This document shows positions 5,817 through 7,696 of a stretch of 7,696 bases of DNA, piece by piece. Numbering within the stretch: position 1 is the stretch's first letter; each line of letters opens with the position of its first letter. The notes beneath the pieces were generated by a model. The model worked only from the letters and a program-made list of their open reading frames with translations. It searched no databases and had not been told where the DNA came from. The stretch spans positions 1 through 7,696 of the forward strand of contig JAQCJA010000202.1 in the NCBI GenBank assembly GCA_027593305.1, written 5' to 3'. The DNA comes from a bacterium (GTDB lineage Bacteria; Latescibacterota; UBA2968; UBA8231). The translations under genes were made by a program, and so were the position numbers.

Positions 5817-6704
5817 TTACTCGAAGACCGTCTGGTTGCGGCCCCCGCGTTTGGCTTCGTACAGGCGTGTGTCAGCAACCCTCAGCAGTTCGGCGTCGTT
5901 TCCGACCTCATCGAGCGGAAACGACGCAAGACCCATGCTGATGGTGATCGATATGGTCGCGGACGGGACAACAAAGGCATGCTCAGCGATGGCTTCGCGG
6001 ATACGTTCGGCCAGTATGGCAGCACCGAGGCGGTCCGTATGTGGTAACATGAGGGCGAACTCTTCGCCCCCATATCTTGCGAGAAGGTCCTCTTTGCGCA
6101 TCTGGTGCCGAATGATACCGGCCGTCTCCGCCAGTACCAGATCACCCACCTGGTGACCATGCGTATCATTTACGTTCTTGAAATGATCGATATCTACAAG
6201 GCCGATTGAGAAGGCCGCGCCATAGCGCAGTGCCTCGGCAAGGCGTGCCGCCAGTTGCTCATCCAGGTAGCGCCTGTTGTACGCCCCGGTGAGTTCGTCA
6301 ATAACCGCCTGGGCGCGAAGTTGGTCGTGGCGTTCTTTTGCGCGCATGAAGACGGCAACTTGAGCGCGGAGGGCATCCGCATCGATGGGTGTCGTGATGT
6401 AGGCGCTGGCTCCCTCGTGCAGCAGCCGGGCCCACTCGTGTGGGGCGGTTGCAGGCCCGATGATGAGCAAGGGGACTTCGCTGTTTCGGGCGCGGTCAAT
6501 GAAGCGCTCATACAGAGAGACATCATCCAGTACCAGTTGGCGGTCCAGCAACATGAGATCGCACGCACCCTCGATGCCAGCCGCTTTCGCCAGAGCATGG
6601 ACGCCGTCGGTGTCGGAAATGAGATCGTACATCTCATCTGGCAGGGCTGCCCCTACCTGCGCACTCGTAACTGGGTCGGCAGAGACGATCAGGACGCGGC
6701 TCAT
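5817..6704 (-). CDS. Diguanylate cyclase with degenerate receiver domain (REC-GGDEF)
   Basis: The predicted enzyme makes cyclic-di-GMP from two GTP. The 295-residue product has an N-terminal receiver-like domain (about 1-120) and a GGDEF domain (about 132-293). The GGDEF part is intact: DELTGAYNRRYLDE (136-149), VDIDHFKNVND (170-180) with metal-binding Asp171, active-site GGEEF (212-216), and an RxxD product-inhibition site (RKED, 203-206) five residues before GGEEF, the arrangement seen in PleD. The receiver keeps a possible phospho-acceptor Asp54 (LLDRQ), but the acidic pocket reads SADP and the conserved Lys-Pro reads Thr-Pro (105-106), so phosphorylation is doubtful. The ATG at 6704 starts MSRVLIV like typical receivers. 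A GTG at 6761 would add 19 residues of no domain and is the alternative. It lies downstream of epmA on the same strand. Confidence 0.92.
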   Translation of the reverse strand: MSRVLIVSADPVTSAQVGAALPDEMYDLISDTDGVHALAKAAGIEGACDLMLLDRQLVLDDVSLYERFIDRARNSEVPLLIIGPATAPHEWARLLHEGASAYITTPIDADALRAQVAVFMRAKERHDQLRAQAVIDELTGAYNRRYLDEQLAARLAEALRYGAAFSIGLVDIDHFKNVNDTHGHQVGDLVLAETAGIIRHQMRKEDLLARYGGEEFALMLPHTDRLGAAILAERIREAIAEHAFVVPSATISITISMGLASFPLDEVGNDAELLRVADTRLYEAKRGGRNQTVFE

Positions 6705-6793
6705 GGTTGGTGTTCCCGTGGCGTCGGGCTCGAGCGGATTGTTAGCGTTTGTTCCGTCCACGCGAATTTCAGACTCCCATCCTGATAAGTGTT
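6705..6793 (-). other. Gap between epmA and the diguanylate cyclase gene
   Basis: This 89-base gap has no clear terminator or promoter. GGGAG lies 12 bases before the alternative GTG start (6761), and GGGAA lies near the preferred ATG (6704). The two genes may be co-transcribed, which is inferred only from shared strand and proximity. Confidence 0.3.
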
Positions 6794-7696
6794 TCAGAAC
6801 CCGACAACATCGTCAATATGGTCGGCTGAGGTAACCACCATGAGCAGCCGATCCAGCCCCAGTGCAACGCCGGAGGCCGGTGGCATACCCTCCAGATCCC
6901 GCAGAAAGGGTTCGTCCACCGGCAGCGGCGAAAGCCCATGAGAACACCGTATCAGGCGTTCGTCGCGGAAACGCCGACGTTGCTCACGCGGATCCGTGAG
7001 CTCGCCGAATCCATTGGCCAACTCCAGTCCCCGTGCGTACGACTCAAAACGCTGGGCCACGGTGGCGTCGTCAGGTTCCCGTTGTGCGAGGGCCGCCAAC
7101 TGAACCGGATACTGACAAAGGTGAATGCCACGCCCCAATGCGGTCAATCCGGGTTCGACGCGCTCTACGAGCAGCTTATGAAAGCCCGATTCCCAGTCAT
7201 CCTGTTCGTCGATGCTTATGCACCCTGCATCCCGCGCCTGACTCGACAACGCCTGAATGTCCTGCGCTGAGGCAAGATCAACTCCGGCAAAGAGACGGAA
7301 GGCCTCAGTGACCGTCATTCTGGGCCACGGCGTGTGCAAATCAACCGGCCCCGCCGGGCCCTGGACCACATCAAGGCCGCGGAGTGCGCGCGCGGTACTG
7401 GCCACGAGGCGCTCCACATCCGTGATGATTCGGTCGTAGGCCGCGTGGGCCCTGTACCATTCCACCATGGTGAACTCGGACCGATGGTGAGGCCCATGCT
7501 CATCACCACGAAAGCAACGACAGATTTGGAATATCCGGGGGCCGGAGCCGCTCGCCAACAGTCGCTTCATGTGGTACTCGGGCGACGTGATCAACCAGCC
7601 TCCATCTGCCACGGGCCGTGGCTGAAGGAAAGGCTCGTGCCCGGGGGCTTCGACAACCGTCGGTGTTTCGACTTCGACGAAGCCCTGTCGAAGAAA
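6794..7696 (-). CDS. epmA: Elongation factor P lysine aminoacyltransferase, partial at N-terminus
   Basis: EpmA (also called PoxA, GenX or YjeA) is a lysyl-tRNA synthetase paralogue lacking the anticodon-binding domain. It attaches beta-lysine to a lysine of elongation factor P, which relieves ribosome stalling at proline runs. The frame stays open to the right edge, giving 300 visible residues against 325 in E. coli, so only about 25-30 N-terminal residues are missing. Matches to EpmA: FVEVETPTV (motif 1 region), WLITSPEYHMKRLLASG, CFRGDEHGPHHRSEFTMVEWYR (motif 2), GLELANGFGELTDPREQRRRF, and motif 3 SGVALGLDRLLM near the C-terminus. The ELANGF-ELTD stretch and the missing anticodon domain favour EpmA over LysS. 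The stop lies 89 bases before the diguanylate cyclase ATG. The partner EpmB and EF-P are not in the window. Confidence 0.93.
   Translation of the reverse strand, partial: FLRQGFVEVETPTVVEAPGHEPFLQPRPVADGGWLITSPEYHMKRLLASGSGPRIFQICRCFRGDEHGPHHRSEFTMVEWYRAHAAYDRIITDVERLVASTARALRGLDVVQGPAGPVDLHTPWPRMTVTEAFRLFAGVDLASAQDIQALSSQARDAGCISIDEQDDWESGFHKLLVERVEPGLTALGRGIHLCQYPVQLAALAQREPDDATVAQRFESYARGLELANGFGELTDPREQRRRFRDERLIRCSHGLSPLPVDEPFLRDLEGMPPASGVALGLDRLLMVVTSADHIDDVVGF

Noticed and set aside
6705..6761. GTG start of the diguanylate cyclase adding 19 residues
   Set aside because: The extra segment is polar, matches no domain and has weaker GC bias at third codon positions. The ATG begins exactly at the receiver fold. 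Kept only as an alternative.
6705..6793. Possible promoter with a TAACAAT-like -10 before the cyclase gene
   Set aside because: No acceptable -35 box lies at the right distance, so I do not call it.

Overview
The window is a GC-rich stretch of ordinary bacterial chromosome. No mobile elements, CRISPR arrays, rRNA or tRNA genes were seen. The gene set (HflK/HflC inner-membrane pair, cyclic-di-GMP synthase, EpmA-type EF-P lysyltransferase, undivided P-protein of glycine cleavage) suggests a Gram-negative, non-cyanobacterial bacterium. I cannot place it in a phylum from sequence alone; a proteobacterium-like or related uncultured lineage is a guess.

Layout: (1) From about 4969 down to base 1, all on the minus strand, lies a tightly packed six-gene run: a PfkB-family sugar kinase, hflK, hflC, coaE (dephospho-CoA kinase), gcvT (aminomethyltransferase) and the first 107 codons of gcvP (glycine dehydrogenase), which runs off the left edge. 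Gaps are 36, 15 and 26 bases, followed by two 4-base start/stop overlaps, so it reads as one operon. (2) Bases 4970-5085 hold two back-to-back sigma70-like promoters, each with a perfect TTGACA and a 17-base spacer, one for the operon and one for clpP. (3) clpP lies at 5086-5691 on the plus strand. Its promoter is so close that the transcript probably starts at or next to the ATG, a leaderless message, and the protein has Ser where the catalytic Asp is expected. (4) Bases 5692-5816 lie between convergent genes and carry a 14-base tandem repeat and a hairpin. (5) From 7696 down to 5817 on the minus strand are epmA (its first ~25-30 codons lie off the right edge) and a response-regulator-like diguanylate cyclase with a degenerate receiver domain.

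Functional themes: membrane and cytosolic proteolysis (HflK/HflC modulate FtsH; ClpP is the Clp protease core), one-carbon/glycine metabolism (GcvT and GcvP, with no gcvH between them), coenzyme A synthesis (CoaE), EF-P modification (EpmA) and cyclic-di-GMP signalling. I found no clear candidate for a wholly new biological system. The most unusual single item is the substituted catalytic triad of ClpP together with its apparently leaderless promoter.
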